Below are positions 27,571 through 37,674 of a stretch of DNA of 64,000 nucleotides, piece after piece (the stretch's first letter is position 1; each line of letters begins with the position of its first letter). The stretch is from NCBI RefSeq assembly GCF_002585305.1, contig NZ_NUNF01000014.1, positions 62,001 through 126,000 on the forward strand, written 5' to 3'. A model generated the notes under the pieces. The model saw only the letters and a program-made list of their open reading frames with translations, did not search any database and was not told the DNA's origin. Source of the DNA: Bacillus sp. AFS037270 (GTDB taxonomy: Bacteria > Bacillota > Bacilli > Bacillales_B > DSM-18226). The position numbers and the translations under genes are program-made.

Positions 27571-28710
27571 ATGAATAGGAGATTTGGAGAATTAGATTCC
27601 ATACGAGGTTTAGCAGCCGTAACAGTTGTTTTGTCACATAGTATCACAATTTCTGGATTAGTAGCTCCGGGAACAAATTTTGCAAGTATATTTAATATGA
27701 TTATTGTAAACTCACCGTTGAAAATTTTATTATTAGGCCATGAAGCAGTAATCCTATTTTTTATTTTAAGCGGTTTTGTACTTTCCCTTTCCTATTATAG
27801 AAATGCTAATCAAACATACTTTTCCTATATTATAAGAAGATTTTGTAGAATTTATATACCATATTTATGTGCAATATTATGTGGCATTCTAATGAGAATT
27901 AGCTTTTCAAAAGATATATTTCCAGAGTTATGGAATACTCATATAGACTGGGGAGTAATTTTAAATCATATTTTTTTACTTGGTATGTTTAATCAAAATG
28001 CTTTCGATCCGGTGGTGTGGTCATTAGTTCATGAGATGCGAATCTCTATAATCTTTCCTTTTCTGATACTGTTAATTAATAAGTTCCATTGGAAAGTCAA
28101 TATTGTATTTGGAGTGATATGCTCTTTATTAGGGATATCTCTTCATTATTTATTTAAGAATAAATTGGATTTATATACGAATTATTATGATTCTATGCAT
28201 TATATTCTAATGTTTACAGTAGGTGCCTTACTAGCAAAATATAGTCTAGATTTAATAAAAATTTATCAAACAAAATCTACATGGATTAAATTTCTATTCT
28301 TTGTTTCAGGATTATGTTTTTATATTTACTCTAGGGCGGTAGTTATGAGGTTTCTTGATGACTCTTTACTAATCACTCTGGTTTCGGATTGGGGAACAAT
28401 GATTGGCGGAGCTATTATTATTATCACTTCAATAGCTGAAAAGAGGGCATCAAAAATCTTATTAATTAAACCTATATCGTATATAGGAAAAACATCTTAT
28501 AGTATATATTTATACCATTTGATAATATTCCTAACTTTAAAAAACCTATTAAATGGGATGTTAAGTAATTGGTTAATTTGGTTATTAGGGATGTTATTTT
28601 CGTTATTAGTATCTACTATTATGTATTTTATAATCGAAGAACCTAGTATTAGTATAGGTAAGAAACTCACAAAAGTTAAGTTTGGAAATGGTAATAAATC
28701 AGTCGCATAA
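27571..28710 (+). CDS. acyltransferase family 3 membrane protein (O-acyltransferase), copy 1
   Basis: 379 residues from ATG 27571, with ATGGAGGG 5 nt upstream; longer in-frame starts lack a site. About ten transmembrane helices. The N-terminal RFGELDSIRGLAAVTVVLSH with its R-x10-H pattern, and GHEAVILFFILSGFVLSL, are hallmarks of OafA/NodX-type acyltransferases. These move acetyl or similar groups across the membrane onto extracytoplasmic sugars. A same-length homologue lies at 36133-37272. Probable job: O-acetylation of the exopolysaccharide. Confidence 0.9.
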   Translation: MNRRFGELDSIRGLAAVTVVLSHSITISGLVAPGTNFASIFNMIIVNSPLKILLLGHEAVILFFILSGFVLSLSYYRNANQTYFSYIIRRFCRIYIPYLCAILCGILMRISFSKDIFPELWNTHIDWGVILNHIFLLGMFNQNAFDPVVWSLVHEMRISIIFPFLILLINKFHWKVNIVFGVICSLLGISLHYLFKNKLDLYTNYYDSMHYILMFTVGALLAKYSLDLIKIYQTKSTWIKFLFFVSGLCFYIYSRAVVMRFLDDSLLITLVSDWGTMIGGAIIIITSIAEKRASKILLIKPISYIGKTSYSIYLYHLIIFLTLKNLLNGMLSNWLIWLLGMLFSLLVSTIMYFIIEEPSISIGKKLTKVKFGNGNKSVA

Positions 28711-28723
28711 ATGGAGGAGACTT

Positions 28724-29785
28724 GTGGAAATTTTTATAAATGGTAGATTTTTAACCCAAAAAATCACCGGAGTCCAAAGATTTGCATTAGAGATTATTAA
28801 GAGGATCAACCAATACACAGAATGTAAGGTAATAGTTTTAGTTCCAAAAAATTACAATTATATTCATGCTATAAGAGATGTTGAGGTAAGAAAAATAGGA
28901 GTTAATTCAGGTCATTTATGGGAACAAATCGATTTATACAAATATGTGAAGTCTAAACCGCTAATAAATCTATGTAATACTGCACCTATTATAAAACGAA
29001 ATCAAATAGTTGTTATTCATGATACAGCTGTTTATTCTGCACCTAACGGTTTTTCGAAATTATTTAAGATTTGGTATAAAGTTCTTTTTTTCTTTATAAG
29101 TAAATTATCAAAAAAAATTTTAACTATATCAAATTTCTCTTCAAAAGAAATACTAAAATATTTAAATATAAGTAAAACAAAGCTTGCTCAAATTAGTGAA
29201 GGTACTGAGCATATTAAAGAAGTTAAAGAAAATAAAGATGTTCTTGGAAAATATGGTTTGGAGAAGGGTAAATATGTATTCGCTGTTAGTAGTTTAAATC
29301 CAAATAAGAATTTTGAGGCACTAATAAAAGCTACTCAATTTTTCCAAGAAAAAAGTTTCAACATTGTTATCGCTGGAGGGACAGATCCGAAAGTTTTTGG
29401 GATTTCGAACTTTGAGGGAAATAATATAAAATATTTAGGTTATATAACAGATGAGGACTTAAAGGGTTTATATATGAATGCGGGATGCTTTGTATTTCCT
29501 TCAATATATGAAGGTTTTGGTTTACCACCACTTGAAGCGATGTCAGTAGGTTGTCCAGTAGTTGTATCTAGAATTGGGCCCATCCCTGAAGTGTGTGAAG
29601 ATGCAGCGATATATTTTGATCCTTATGATGAAAGAGATCTTGCTAATAAGATTCTTATGGTAATGAATGATGAGTTACTAAAAAAGGAATTACAAAGTAA
29701 AGGATACCAACAAGCACAAAAGTTTTCATGGCAAAACGCATCACGTCAATTGGCCAATCACACTAGTTGTCTTAATTTTGAATAG
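28724..29785 (+). CDS. glycosyltransferase family 4
   Basis: 353 residues from GTG 28724, chosen for GGAGGAGA 3 nt upstream; only 13 nt separate it from the acyltransferase stop. FINGRFLTQKITGVQRFALEI and VVIHDTAVY are typical of the MtfB-like mannosyltransferase branch. The donor domain has FAVSSLNPNKNFEALI, YLGYITDEDLKGLY, and PSIYEGFGLPPLEAMSVGCPVV with the E-x7-E motif. MtfB relatives add mannose from GDP-mannose in other bacteria, consistent with manC downstream; the substrate here is inferred only. Confidence 0.88.
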   Translation: MEIFINGRFLTQKITGVQRFALEIIKRINQYTECKVIVLVPKNYNYIHAIRDVEVRKIGVNSGHLWEQIDLYKYVKSKPLINLCNTAPIIKRNQIVVIHDTAVYSAPNGFSKLFKIWYKVLFFFISKLSKKILTISNFSSKEILKYLNISKTKLAQISEGTEHIKEVKENKDVLGKYGLEKGKYVFAVSSLNPNKNFEALIKATQFFQEKSFNIVIAGGTDPKVFGISNFEGNNIKYLGYITDEDLKGLYMNAGCFVFPSIYEGFGLPPLEAMSVGCPVVVSRIGPIPEVCEDAAIYFDPYDERDLANKILMVMNDELLKKELQSKGYQQAQKFSWQNASRQLANHTSCLNFE

Positions 29786-29822
29786 TTTAGTTAATTTTTA
29801 TTTAAAGAAAGGAGGAATATAA

Positions 29823-30899
29823 TTGAGGGTACTTCATATAGGTGAATATATTAAAGGTGGAGTTGCAACATATATAAGAGAAGTTGTAGACTTTCAAATT
29901 TCAAGAAAAGAAATTACTGATATATATTTAATGCAAAGTAGTTCAAATTCAGAAGTAACTTATAAATTACCAGATACCCACTTAATTACTTATAATTATA
30001 AGCGGAAGATTCCCTACTTTATAAAATCTTTATTTAAAATTAATAAGGAGATAAAAAAATTAAATCCTGATATTATACATGTTCATAGTACCTTTGCCGG
30101 AGTTTTTGTAAGACTACCATTACTTTTTTATAAGAGGGATTTTAAAGTTATTTATTGCCCACACGGTTGGGCTTTTTGTATGGAGACTTCAGAAATTAAA
30201 AGGAAAATTTATTTGGCAATAGAGAAACTACTGGCTAAGAGAACGGATTTAATTATAAACATATCTGAATACGAACAATTTGAATCAATAAAAAGAGGGA
30301 TATCTAGAGATAAATTACTATTAATTAATAATGGTATTTCTAATCAAAGGGAGATAAGAAATATACAATTGGATCTTGATAAAAACAAAATTAATATTTT
30401 ATTTGTGGGTAGATTTGATAAACAGAAGGGTTTAGATATCTTGTTAAGTTTTTTAAAAACTTATGATAATAATGCTTTAAGATTTTACATTATTGGTGAC
30501 AATGTACTAGAAAACATCGATATTGAGATACCTTCTAGTGTTATTACCTTGGGTTGGATTGATAATAGTAAAATTGATTCTTATTACAGTCTGTTCGATG
30601 CAGTTATAATTCCTTCTAGATGGGAAGGATTTGGACTTGTGGCAATTGAAGCGATGAAAAATAAAAAGGCTATTATTGTAAGTAATAGAGGTGCATTACC
30701 TGATTTTGTTAAGGTCAATAATGGTTATGTTTTTGAACTTGAAAATTTAGAGACACTAGAAATAATATTAGATTCATTAAACAAAGAGGAGTTAGTCCAA
30801 AAAGGTAATAAGGGATTTGAATTATTTAATAGTTGCTACACCAGTATACGAATGAATGAAGAAATTCTTAATTGCTATGAAGAACTATTACAAGAATAG
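29823..30899 (+). CDS. glycosyltransferase family 4
   Basis: 358 residues, start TTG 29823 behind AAAGGAGG. LHIGEYIKGGVATYIREV and IHVHSTFAGVF are acceptor-domain features; NILFVGRFDKQKGLDILL and PSRWEGFGLVAIEAMKNKKAII give the donor site of GT4. The GGVATYI start resembles EpsD/EpsF-like transferases of Bacillus exopolysaccharide clusters. Last of the transferase block; the next gene makes GDP-mannose. Acceptor and donor unknown. Confidence 0.87.
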   Translation: MRVLHIGEYIKGGVATYIREVVDFQISRKEITDIYLMQSSSNSEVTYKLPDTHLITYNYKRKIPYFIKSLFKINKEIKKLNPDIIHVHSTFAGVFVRLPLLFYKRDFKVIYCPHGWAFCMETSEIKRKIYLAIEKLLAKRTDLIINISEYEQFESIKRGISRDKLLLINNGISNQREIRNIQLDLDKNKINILFVGRFDKQKGLDILLSFLKTYDNNALRFYIIGDNVLENIDIEIPSSVITLGWIDNSKIDSYYSLFDAVIIPSRWEGFGLVAIEAMKNKKAIIVSNRGALPDFVKVNNGYVFELENLETLEIILDSLNKEELVQKGNKGFELFNSCYTSIRMNEEILNCYEELLQE

Positions 30900-31026
30900 T
30901 TATTATTAAAATGTTAAATTATGTATCATATTGAAAATAATTAAATATGTAAAATTCTTTTAAGACACGTATTTAAGCACCAATTTTGGTATGTATACTC
31001 TAAAAACAGGAAATCAGGAGGACAAA

Positions 31027-32403
31027 ATGAAATTAGTTTTATTATCAGGCGGCTCAGGTAAACGATTATGGCCTTTATCCAATGATGCAAGGTCAAAGCA
31101 ATTTTTGAAAGTGTTACTTAATGAAGATAACGAGTTACAGTCAATGGTACAAAGAGTTTGGGGGCAATTAGAGAAATTAGGATTGACTGAATCAGCGGTA
31201 ATTGCAACAAGTAAGTCCCAAGTAGAAATGCTTCAAAACCAAATTGGTAAGGATGTCCCTATAATTGTTGAGCCAGAAAGAAGGGATACATTTCCTGCAA
31301 TAGCTCTTTCAGCTTCTTACTTATTTTCTAATGGAATAGCAGCTCGAGACGAGATTATAGGTATTTTACCAGTTGATCCATATGTAGAGGATAAATTTTT
31401 TGCTAGATTATTAGACTTAGGAGATATATTAAATTCATCTGAAGCAGATTTGGCTCTAATGGGGGTACAGCCAACATTCCCTTCTGAAAAATATGGTTAT
31501 ATTGTTCCAGATAAAATACTATCTACTGATAGCTTTGTAAAAGTTAGTCATTTTAAAGAAAAGCCAAAAACTGAAGAGGCAAAATTATTATTAGAGCAAA
31601 AAGCATTGTGGAATTGCGGTGTTTTTGCATTTAAACTTAATAAGATTATTTCTTTATTAGAGCAAAAAGGGTTACCAACAAATTATGAAGAATTATCAGC
31701 TAAGTACGGTCTTTTACCAAAAATAAGCTTTGATTACGAAGTAGTAGAAAAAACTGAGAATATTATTGCAATTCCATATGAAGGCCAATGGAAAGACTTA
31801 GGTACATGGAATACCTTAACGGAAGAAATGGGGACTAATATTCTTGGTAAAGCACAGGTAAGTGAAGATTCTAAAAATGCACATATTATTAGTGAGTTAG
31901 ACATACCAATTTCGGTACTTGGATTGTCAAACATTTTAGTAGCAGCTAGTCCTGATGGGATACTAGTTACTGATAAGGATTCAAGTCCAAGGGTGAAAGA
32001 ATTAGTCGGTAACCTAGATCAAAGACCTATGTACGAAGAGCGTCGCTGGGGATGGTATCGCGTCTTAGATTATAATAAATATGAGGAGCAAAATGAGGTA
32101 TTAACCAAACGTATAAAAATATCAGCTGGAAAAAATTTAAGTTATCAATACCATAAATATCGAAGAGAAGTTTGGACTATTGTAAATGGTGAAGGAGTTC
32201 TTCTTTTAAATAATGAATTCAAAGTTATTAGACCTGGGGACATAGTAGAAATTCCAATTGGAACTAAGCATGCTGTTAAGGCTGTTACCGATTTAGAGTT
32301 TATTGAGGTACAAACGGGTACTCAATTAGTAGAAGAAGATAATCATCGTATTTTCTTATCATGGGAAGAGATTGAAGCAAATGTCTATTCACTAATTAAT
32401 TAG
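31027..32403 (+). CDS. manC: mannose-1-phosphate guanylyltransferase with C-terminal cupin domain
   Basis: 458 residues from ATG 31027 (TCAGGAGG 6 nt upstream). The N-terminal nucleotidyltransferase domain shows LSGGSGKRLWPLSND and SKQFLKV, then VEPERRDTFPAIALSA and FKEKP. The C-terminal part from about residue 335 (RRWGWYRVLDY, then SYQYHKYRREVWTIVNGEG, PGDIVEIPIGTKHAV) is a cupin of the type II phosphomannose isomerase kind. It makes GDP-mannose from mannose-1-phosphate and GTP, and the cupin may add isomerase activity. Downstream manA supplies mannose-6-phosphate. The usual GGSGTR loop reads GGSGKR here, a common variant. Confidence 0.93.
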   Translation: MKLVLLSGGSGKRLWPLSNDARSKQFLKVLLNEDNELQSMVQRVWGQLEKLGLTESAVIATSKSQVEMLQNQIGKDVPIIVEPERRDTFPAIALSASYLFSNGIAARDEIIGILPVDPYVEDKFFARLLDLGDILNSSEADLALMGVQPTFPSEKYGYIVPDKILSTDSFVKVSHFKEKPKTEEAKLLLEQKALWNCGVFAFKLNKIISLLEQKGLPTNYEELSAKYGLLPKISFDYEVVEKTENIIAIPYEGQWKDLGTWNTLTEEMGTNILGKAQVSEDSKNAHIISELDIPISVLGLSNILVAASPDGILVTDKDSSPRVKELVGNLDQRPMYEERRWGWYRVLDYNKYEEQNEVLTKRIKISAGKNLSYQYHKYRREVWTIVNGEGVLLLNNEFKVIRPGDIVEIPIGTKHAVKAVTDLEFIEVQTGTQLVEEDNHRIFLSWEEIEANVYSLIN

Positions 32404-32611
32404 TTGTTCTTTCTGTAGCTCTACGAAAACAGGTAGACTATTTAATAATGCAGCCAATGTAATTATTATTATGTAATATCTTAAATATTGAACTGTAGGT
32501 ATACAATTAATTAAAAAGGATTAATGTATCAATATAATACATGCTGTAATATAAATATAGGAATCTGATTTGCATAGTATGTTACCAATAAATAAACTTT
32601 TAAAAAGTACT

Positions 32612-32640
32612 TTGACAGTTACAGTTGTTTTATCTAATAT
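32612..32640 (+). promoter_or_regulatory. sigma-A promoter of ugd
   Basis: Perfect -35 TTGACA (32612-32617), 17-bp spacer, TAATAT (32635-32640). It lies 43 nt before the ugd start, so ugd, and perhaps pgcA by read-through, can be transcribed independently of the upstream transferases. Confidence 0.8.
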
Positions 32641-32683
32641 TATTTTTTCATAGTCGAAACTATTTAAAAAGGTGGAATTAAAA

Positions 32684-34000
32684 TTGAAAATTGCTGTTGC
32701 AGGAACTGGATATGTTGGCTTAGTAACCGCGGTATGTTTGGCAGAGCATGGGCATTTCGTTTCTTGCGTAGATATAGATGAAAGAAAAGTGGCATTAATG
32801 AAGTCAGGGATTTCTCCCATTTATGAACCAGGGCTTGAAGAATTAATGATAAAAAATATGGATAAATTGACATTCACAACAGATTACAAAGCAGCATATA
32901 AGGATGCAGATGTTATATTTATTGGAGTAGGAACTCCAGAAAAACATGATGGTTCGGCTAATTTAGCTTATGTATTTACCGCTGCTGAACAAATTGCACA
33001 AAGTATTGAAAAAGATTGTATTGTTGTTGTGAAATCAACTGTACCTATTGGGACGAATGAAAAAATTGATTATTTGGTTAAAAATAATCTTAATTTTAAT
33101 GTAAATGTATCAATTGCTTCAAATCCTGAATTTCTTTCACAAGGTACAGCGGTGAGAGACACCTTATGTGCGTCTAGGATTATAATTGGAGTAGAAGAAG
33201 AATTAGCAGCTCAAGTATTAAAGGATGTGTACAAGGATTTTGGTGCTCCTATCCTTGTTACAAATCGAAAGAGTGCAGAAATGATTAAATATGCTTCAAA
33301 TGATTTTTTAGCATTAAAAATCTCTTTTATAAATGAAATTGCTAACCTTTGTGAAATTATTGGAGCAGATATTGAAGATGTAGCCCAGGGAATGGGATAT
33401 GATAGTCGCATAGGAAATCAATTTTTAAAATCAGGAATTGGTTATGGGGGCTCTTGCTTTCCAAAAGATACTAAAGCTCTGAATTGGCTTGCAAACTTCC
33501 ATGACTATGAATTAAAGACTATTAAAGCTGCAATTGAAGTAAACGAAAACCAAAAGTTAAAATTAATCAAAAAATCCCGGAAATATTTTAATACCTTAAA
33601 AGGTTTAAATATAGCTGTATTAGGTTTAACCTTTAAACCAGGTACAGATGATTTAAGAGAAGCACCATCATTAGTAAATATTCCATTAATGCTTGAAGAT
33701 GGAGCAAATGTTAAAGCATGGGATCCTGTTGGAGTCGATAACTTTGAGAAGTTTATTCCTAATGGTATAACATATTGCCTAACGATTGAAGAGACTATTA
33801 AAGATGCAGATGTATGCTTTATCTTTACTGAGTGGAATGATGTAAAAGATTTTGACTTAAACAAATATAAAGAGCTAATGAAAAGACCAATTATTTTGGA
33901 TGGAAGAAACTGTTATGATATTGCTAGTGCTAAGGATGCTAATTTAGTTTATGATTCAATTGGAAGAGAAACGGTTAATAGTGTAGAGGTACTTGTATAG
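32684..34000 (+). CDS. ugd: UDP-glucose 6-dehydrogenase
   Basis: 438 residues from TTG 32684, with AAAGGTGG 8 nt upstream. NAD-binding GTGYVGL at 7-13, YEPGLEE, the STVPIGT and SNPEFLSQGTAV blocks, and the catalytic Cys 258 in GIGYGGSCFPKDT are all present. The C-terminal LGLTFKPGTDDLREAPS completes the family pattern. It oxidises UDP-glucose twice to UDP-glucuronic acid, giving the polymer acidic residues. B. subtilis homologues are TuaD, Ugd and YtcA. It uses GalU product and has its own promoter. A hairpin terminator follows. Confidence 0.95.
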   Translation: MKIAVAGTGYVGLVTAVCLAEHGHFVSCVDIDERKVALMKSGISPIYEPGLEELMIKNMDKLTFTTDYKAAYKDADVIFIGVGTPEKHDGSANLAYVFTAAEQIAQSIEKDCIVVVKSTVPIGTNEKIDYLVKNNLNFNVNVSIASNPEFLSQGTAVRDTLCASRIIIGVEEELAAQVLKDVYKDFGAPILVTNRKSAEMIKYASNDFLALKISFINEIANLCEIIGADIEDVAQGMGYDSRIGNQFLKSGIGYGGSCFPKDTKALNWLANFHDYELKTIKAAIEVNENQKLKLIKKSRKYFNTLKGLNIAVLGLTFKPGTDDLREAPSLVNIPLMLEDGANVKAWDPVGVDNFEKFIPNGITYCLTIEETIKDADVCFIFTEWNDVKDFDLNKYKELMKRPIILDGRNCYDIASAKDANLVYDSIGRETVNSVEVLV

Positions 34001-34018
34001 GATTGAAATTTATTCAGA

Positions 34019-34048
34019 GGAAAGAACCAAAGGTTCTTTCCTTCCTTT
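34019..34048 (+). terminator. hairpin terminator after ugd
   Basis: GGAAAGAACC and GGTTCTTTCC form a perfect 10-bp stem with an AAA loop; the tail is T-rich but interrupted (TTCCTTTAATTCTTT), so termination may be partial. Confidence 0.7.
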
Positions 34049-34112
34049 AATTCTTTAGATTATAATCCTAGAATCTAAATCGTCAAAATTCTAAGATTAG
34101 GGGGATATTATT

Positions 34113-35855
34113 TTGACTTGGTTAAAGAATGCAGAAAAATGGCTTTCTTTTAATAATTTAGAATGTGATATAAAAGAAGCATTATTTATGATGGAAAGCG
34201 ATAAAAAATTATTAGAGGATAGTTTTTATAAACACTTAGAATTTGGTACCGGTGGTATGCGCGGGGAGCTGGGCCCTGGAACTAACCGATTGAATACTTA
34301 TACCATCCGCAGGGCAGCTGAGGGATTAGCAAAGTATATCGTTGAACAGGGGGAGGAAGTTAAACAGCGTGGGGTTGTGATTGCCTATGATTCACGCCAT
34401 AAGTCTCCGGAATTTGCGTTAGAAGTTGCTAAAGTGGTAGGTAAGCAGGGAATTAAGACATTTGTATTTGACGAACTTCGTCCAACACCGGTTTTGTCTT
34501 TTGCGGTTAGATATTTACATGCCTTTTCAGGAGTAGTCATTACAGCAAGTCATAATCCGCCTGAATACAATGGTTTTAAGGTGTATGGAGAGGATGGTGG
34601 CCAAATTCCCCCAGAAGCAGCGGATACTATTATTAAATATGTAAATGCTGTTGAAAATGAACTTACTGTCGAAGTGGCAGAAGAGCAGGCACTTCTATCA
34701 ACTGGGTTATTAACCTACATTGGAGAAGAGGTTGATAATGCCTATGTAGAACAATTGAAATCACTTCAGCTAAATCCTGAGATAGTAACTGATGTCGCGA
34801 AGGATTTGAAAATTGTATACACACCATTACATGGTACAGGGAATAAACCTATCCGTGCAGGGCTAAAGGTATTCGGATTTGAACATGTTACTGTTGTAAA
34901 GGAGCAAGAACTACCAGATGCGAATTTTTCAACAGTCAAGTCGCCTAATCCCGAAGAACATGCAGCCTTTGAATTAGCCATAAACTATGGTGAAGAAATT
35001 GGTGCGGACATTCTCATGGCGACAGATCCTGATGCGGACCGATTAGGTGTAGCCGTAAAAAACGGTTCTGCTGAATATGTGGTATTAAGCGGAAATCAAA
35101 TGGGAGCATTAATGCTTGAGTATCTACTATCGCAAAAACAATCCAAGGGCATACTTCCTCAAAATGGTGTTGTCATTAAAACAATTGTTACCTCTGAAAT
35201 CGGTCGGGCCATTGCAGAGTATTATGGTATCCAAGCCATGGATACACTGACAGGTTTTAAATTCATTGGAGAGAAAATCAATGAGTTTGAACAATTGGGC
35301 CAGCATAACTTCTTATTTGGTTATGAAGAGAGCTATGGTTATCTGATTGGCGCTTTTGTACGTGATAAAGATGCCGTTCAGTCTGCGATTTTTGCAGCAG
35401 AAGTAGCGGCATATTATAAATCGAAAGGCATGACCATGTATGAAGGTCTTCTAGCAATCTTTGAAAAGTATGGTTTTTACCAGGAGTCACTTCAGTCAAT
35501 TACCTTAAAGGGGAAAGATGGAGCAGAACAAATTGCTCGTTTAATGGATACATTTAGAAATGAAGACTTGATAGAGGTAGCGGAAATTAAAGTAACAGCA
35601 GTGGAAGATTATGCAACTTCTGTAAGAAAAGATGGTATTTTGGAAAATAAGATTAACTTACCTACATCAAATGTATTAAAATTTTATTTAGCAGATGGTT
35701 CATGGTTCTGTCTACGTCCGTCTGGTACAGAGCCTAAGGCGAAATTTTACTTTGGTGTTAAAGGAAATTCAATAGAACAAAGCCGGGAGAAATTAGTTAT
35801 TTTACAAACTGCAGTTATGAGTAAGGTGAATGATATATTATTAACAAAAGTATAA
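34113..35855 (+). CDS. pgcA: phosphoglucomutase/phosphomannomutase, PgcA type
   Basis: 580 residues, start TTG 34113 behind AGGGGGA. The alpha-D-phosphohexomutase signatures are complete: catalytic Ser 146 in [13 protein letters not shown], metal loop TDPDADRLG, sugar-binding GYEESYGY and phosphate-binding [12 protein letters not shown]. It interconverts glucose-6-phosphate and glucose-1-phosphate for GalU; relatives also act on mannose phosphates. No other phosphomannomutase is seen here, so it may supply mannose-1-phosphate for ManC (inference). Base use is closer to housekeeping genes than to the AT-rich transferase block. A decayed copy of its 3' end lies after manA. Confidence 0.95.
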   Translation: MTWLKNAEKWLSFNNLECDIKEALFMMESDKKLLEDSFYKHLEFGTGGMRGELGPGTNRLNTYTIRRAAEGLAKYIVEQGEEVKQRGVVIAYDSRHKSPEFALEVAKVVGKQGIKTFVFDELRPTPVLSFAVRYLHAFSGVVITASHNPPEYNGFKVYGEDGGQIPPEAADTIIKYVNAVENELTVEVAEEQALLSTGLLTYIGEEVDNAYVEQLKSLQLNPEIVTDVAKDLKIVYTPLHGTGNKPIRAGLKVFGFEHVTVVKEQELPDANFSTVKSPNPEEHAAFELAINYGEEIGADILMATDPDADRLGVAVKNGSAEYVVLSGNQMGALMLEYLLSQKQSKGILPQNGVVIKTIVTSEIGRAIAEYYGIQAMDTLTGFKFIGEKINEFEQLGQHNFLFGYEESYGYLIGAFVRDKDAVQSAIFAAEVAAYYKSKGMTMYEGLLAIFEKYGFYQESLQSITLKGKDGAEQIARLMDTFRNEDLIEVAEIKVTAVEDYATSVRKDGILENKINLPTSNVLKFYLADGSWFCLRPSGTEPKAKFYFGVKGNSIEQSREKLVILQTAVMSKVNDILLTKV

Positions 35856-35901
35856 CTTTATATCCTTTTTATTATTAAAAGAAGAAAGCACTAATATTCA
35901 G

Positions 35902-35938
35902 CACCCTTGTCCTCTTTTCAGACAAGGGTGTTTTTTTA
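35902..35938 (+). terminator. terminator after pgcA
   Basis: CACCCTTGTC and GACAAGGGTG, perfect 10-bp stem, 9-nt loop, T7. The same arrangement, preceded by AGAAAGCACTA, recurs after the pgcA remnant at 38853. Confidence 0.93.
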
Positions 35939-36132
35939 TTTCCGTATATTCAGGCTGAGTGTATATATTGTTTATAAAAGTACTTGGAAAATTCGGTAAT
36001 ATAGATTGAAATATAACCAATGGTTAGCTTTTTGATATAGGCTATTCCTCTTTATTAACTTATCTTGCTTTACCTATTTACAAAAATTGTTAAATGTTAA
36101 CGGTGTAAATGAAAAAATAGGAGGATTTATTT

Positions 36133-37272
36133 TTGAAACGCTATGATGAATTAGACTCTTTAAGAGGACTTGCCGCACTTAGTGTGGTTATTTACCATGC
36201 ATTAAATTTGACCATTACTAATTGGAGTGAAATTAACAATATTATTTGGAGATTATGCATGTATTCTCCACTAAGATTGCTATGGTCTGGTCATCAATCT
36301 GTAATCCTTTTCTTTGTATTAAGTGGTTTTGTATTGTCATTGCCATTTTATAGGACAAAGGTTGACTCTACATTCTATTTTCAATATTTAATTAAAAGGA
36401 TATGCAGAATTTATATACCTTTTGCTATTTCTATTGGAGCTGCCATCCTAACAAGAATATACCTAACAGGAACAGTAAATTTGGAAGGATTATGGATCGG
36501 TCAAATTTCTTGGAAACCGATATTACAGCATTTATTTTTAATTGATATGTTTAATCAAAATTACTTCAACCCCGTCGTTTGGTCTTTGGTTCATGAAATG
36601 AGGATATCCATTATTTTTCCGATTATTATAGCCGTTATTTTAAAGTACAATTGGAAAAATGTGTTAACTTGTTCTTGGATTTTATCAGTTTTAGCTATAG
36701 TAATGCATTATTTATTTCAAGATAAAGTAGATATTACAACTAACTATTTTGATACTTTTCATTATATTTTAATGTTTGTTGTTGGCTCTTTAATGGCTAA
36801 GCACAAAGAAAATCTAATAAGACTATATAATTCAGTAAAACTTAATTTGAAATATGGAGTACTTTTATTAGGTTATTGTCTATACGCTTATTCCATTGGA
36901 ATTCATATCCCATTTTTTGGTCGTTATATTGGCGATTGGTTTACTACATTAGGCAGTATGTTGATAATAACAACTGTTATTTCTGGAAGTTTGCTAAGTA
37001 AACCCCTTTTATTAAAACCGATTGTTTTTATAGGGAAGATAAGTTACAGCGTTTATTTATCTCATTTAATAATCTTTCTTGCATTAACTAATAATTTTTT
37101 AGGAAAATGGACAAATTCAGAAATATGGATAGTGGGGCTTTTATTAACATTTATTATTTCGACAATATCCTATTACTCTATTGAAATTAATAGTATGAAG
37201 TTGGGAAAAAATCTTGCAAATAGAGTTACCAAAAGAAAGACTGTACAAAATAACACAGAAATGTCAGCATAA
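36133..37272 (+). CDS. acyltransferase family 3 membrane protein, copy 2
   Basis: 379 residues, start TTG 36133 behind AGGAGGA. Same length and motif order as the copy at 27571: RYDELDSLRGLAALSVVIYH, GHQSVILFFVLSGFVLSLPF, NQNYFNPVVWSLVHEMRISIIFP-type central segment and ISYSVYLSHLIIF near the end. Multi-pass. It probably O-acylates the same or another surface polymer. It is framed by the pgcA terminator and a stretch of imperfect repeats, so it may have been inserted or duplicated separately from the main operon. Confidence 0.9.
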   Translation: MKRYDELDSLRGLAALSVVIYHALNLTITNWSEINNIIWRLCMYSPLRLLWSGHQSVILFFVLSGFVLSLPFYRTKVDSTFYFQYLIKRICRIYIPFAISIGAAILTRIYLTGTVNLEGLWIGQISWKPILQHLFLIDMFNQNYFNPVVWSLVHEMRISIIFPIIIAVILKYNWKNVLTCSWILSVLAIVMHYLFQDKVDITTNYFDTFHYILMFVVGSLMAKHKENLIRLYNSVKLNLKYGVLLLGYCLYAYSIGIHIPFFGRYIGDWFTTLGSMLIITTVISGSLLSKPLLLKPIVFIGKISYSVYLSHLIIFLALTNNFLGKWTNSEIWIVGLLLTFIISTISYYSIEINSMKLGKNLANRVTKRKTVQNNTEMSA

Positions 37273-37674
37273 AACGCTATTGAAGAAAATAGTGAAACAT
37301 ACTCACTAGCACGTAAATGCTAATGTATAAGGAAGGCAGTAGATTAATTAAGTAATCTTCTAAACAGGGACAAACACACTTTTTCTTAATTAGATTTTTC
37401 AAAGGGAATCAGTTTATTTCCAATACAAAAAATCATCAAGTTGTCTTTATAAGACAACACCGCCATTTTCAATAACAGAAATAATAGTCTTATTTGCCGC
37501 CGCTAGCATAACACTCATAGAGCATGGGGGAGAGAATAGTGAGACACTCAAACTAAGCATCTTACAATGGAAGAGTTGGTAGACTATAAATATAGGGGAT
37601 TTCAAGTAAGATGTAAGGCTTGCAGTTATTTTATATTAGCTTATAACAGATTAACATAATGAGGAGGGCTTCTT
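37273..37674. repeat. gene-free stretch with an imperfect direct repeat and a hairpin
   Basis: 402 nt without a credible gene. The tail of the acyltransferase gene and what follows (37262-37345, GCATAAAACGCTATTG, then ATAGTGAAACA and CTAG-AGC) is imperfectly repeated at about 37500-37590 (GCATAACACTCATAG, then ATAGTGAGACA and ACTAAGC). Between them a perfect 8-bp hairpin GTTGTCTT-TAT-AAGACAAC (37440-37458) lacks a T-run. It looks like decayed duplicated sequence. Confidence 0.45.
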
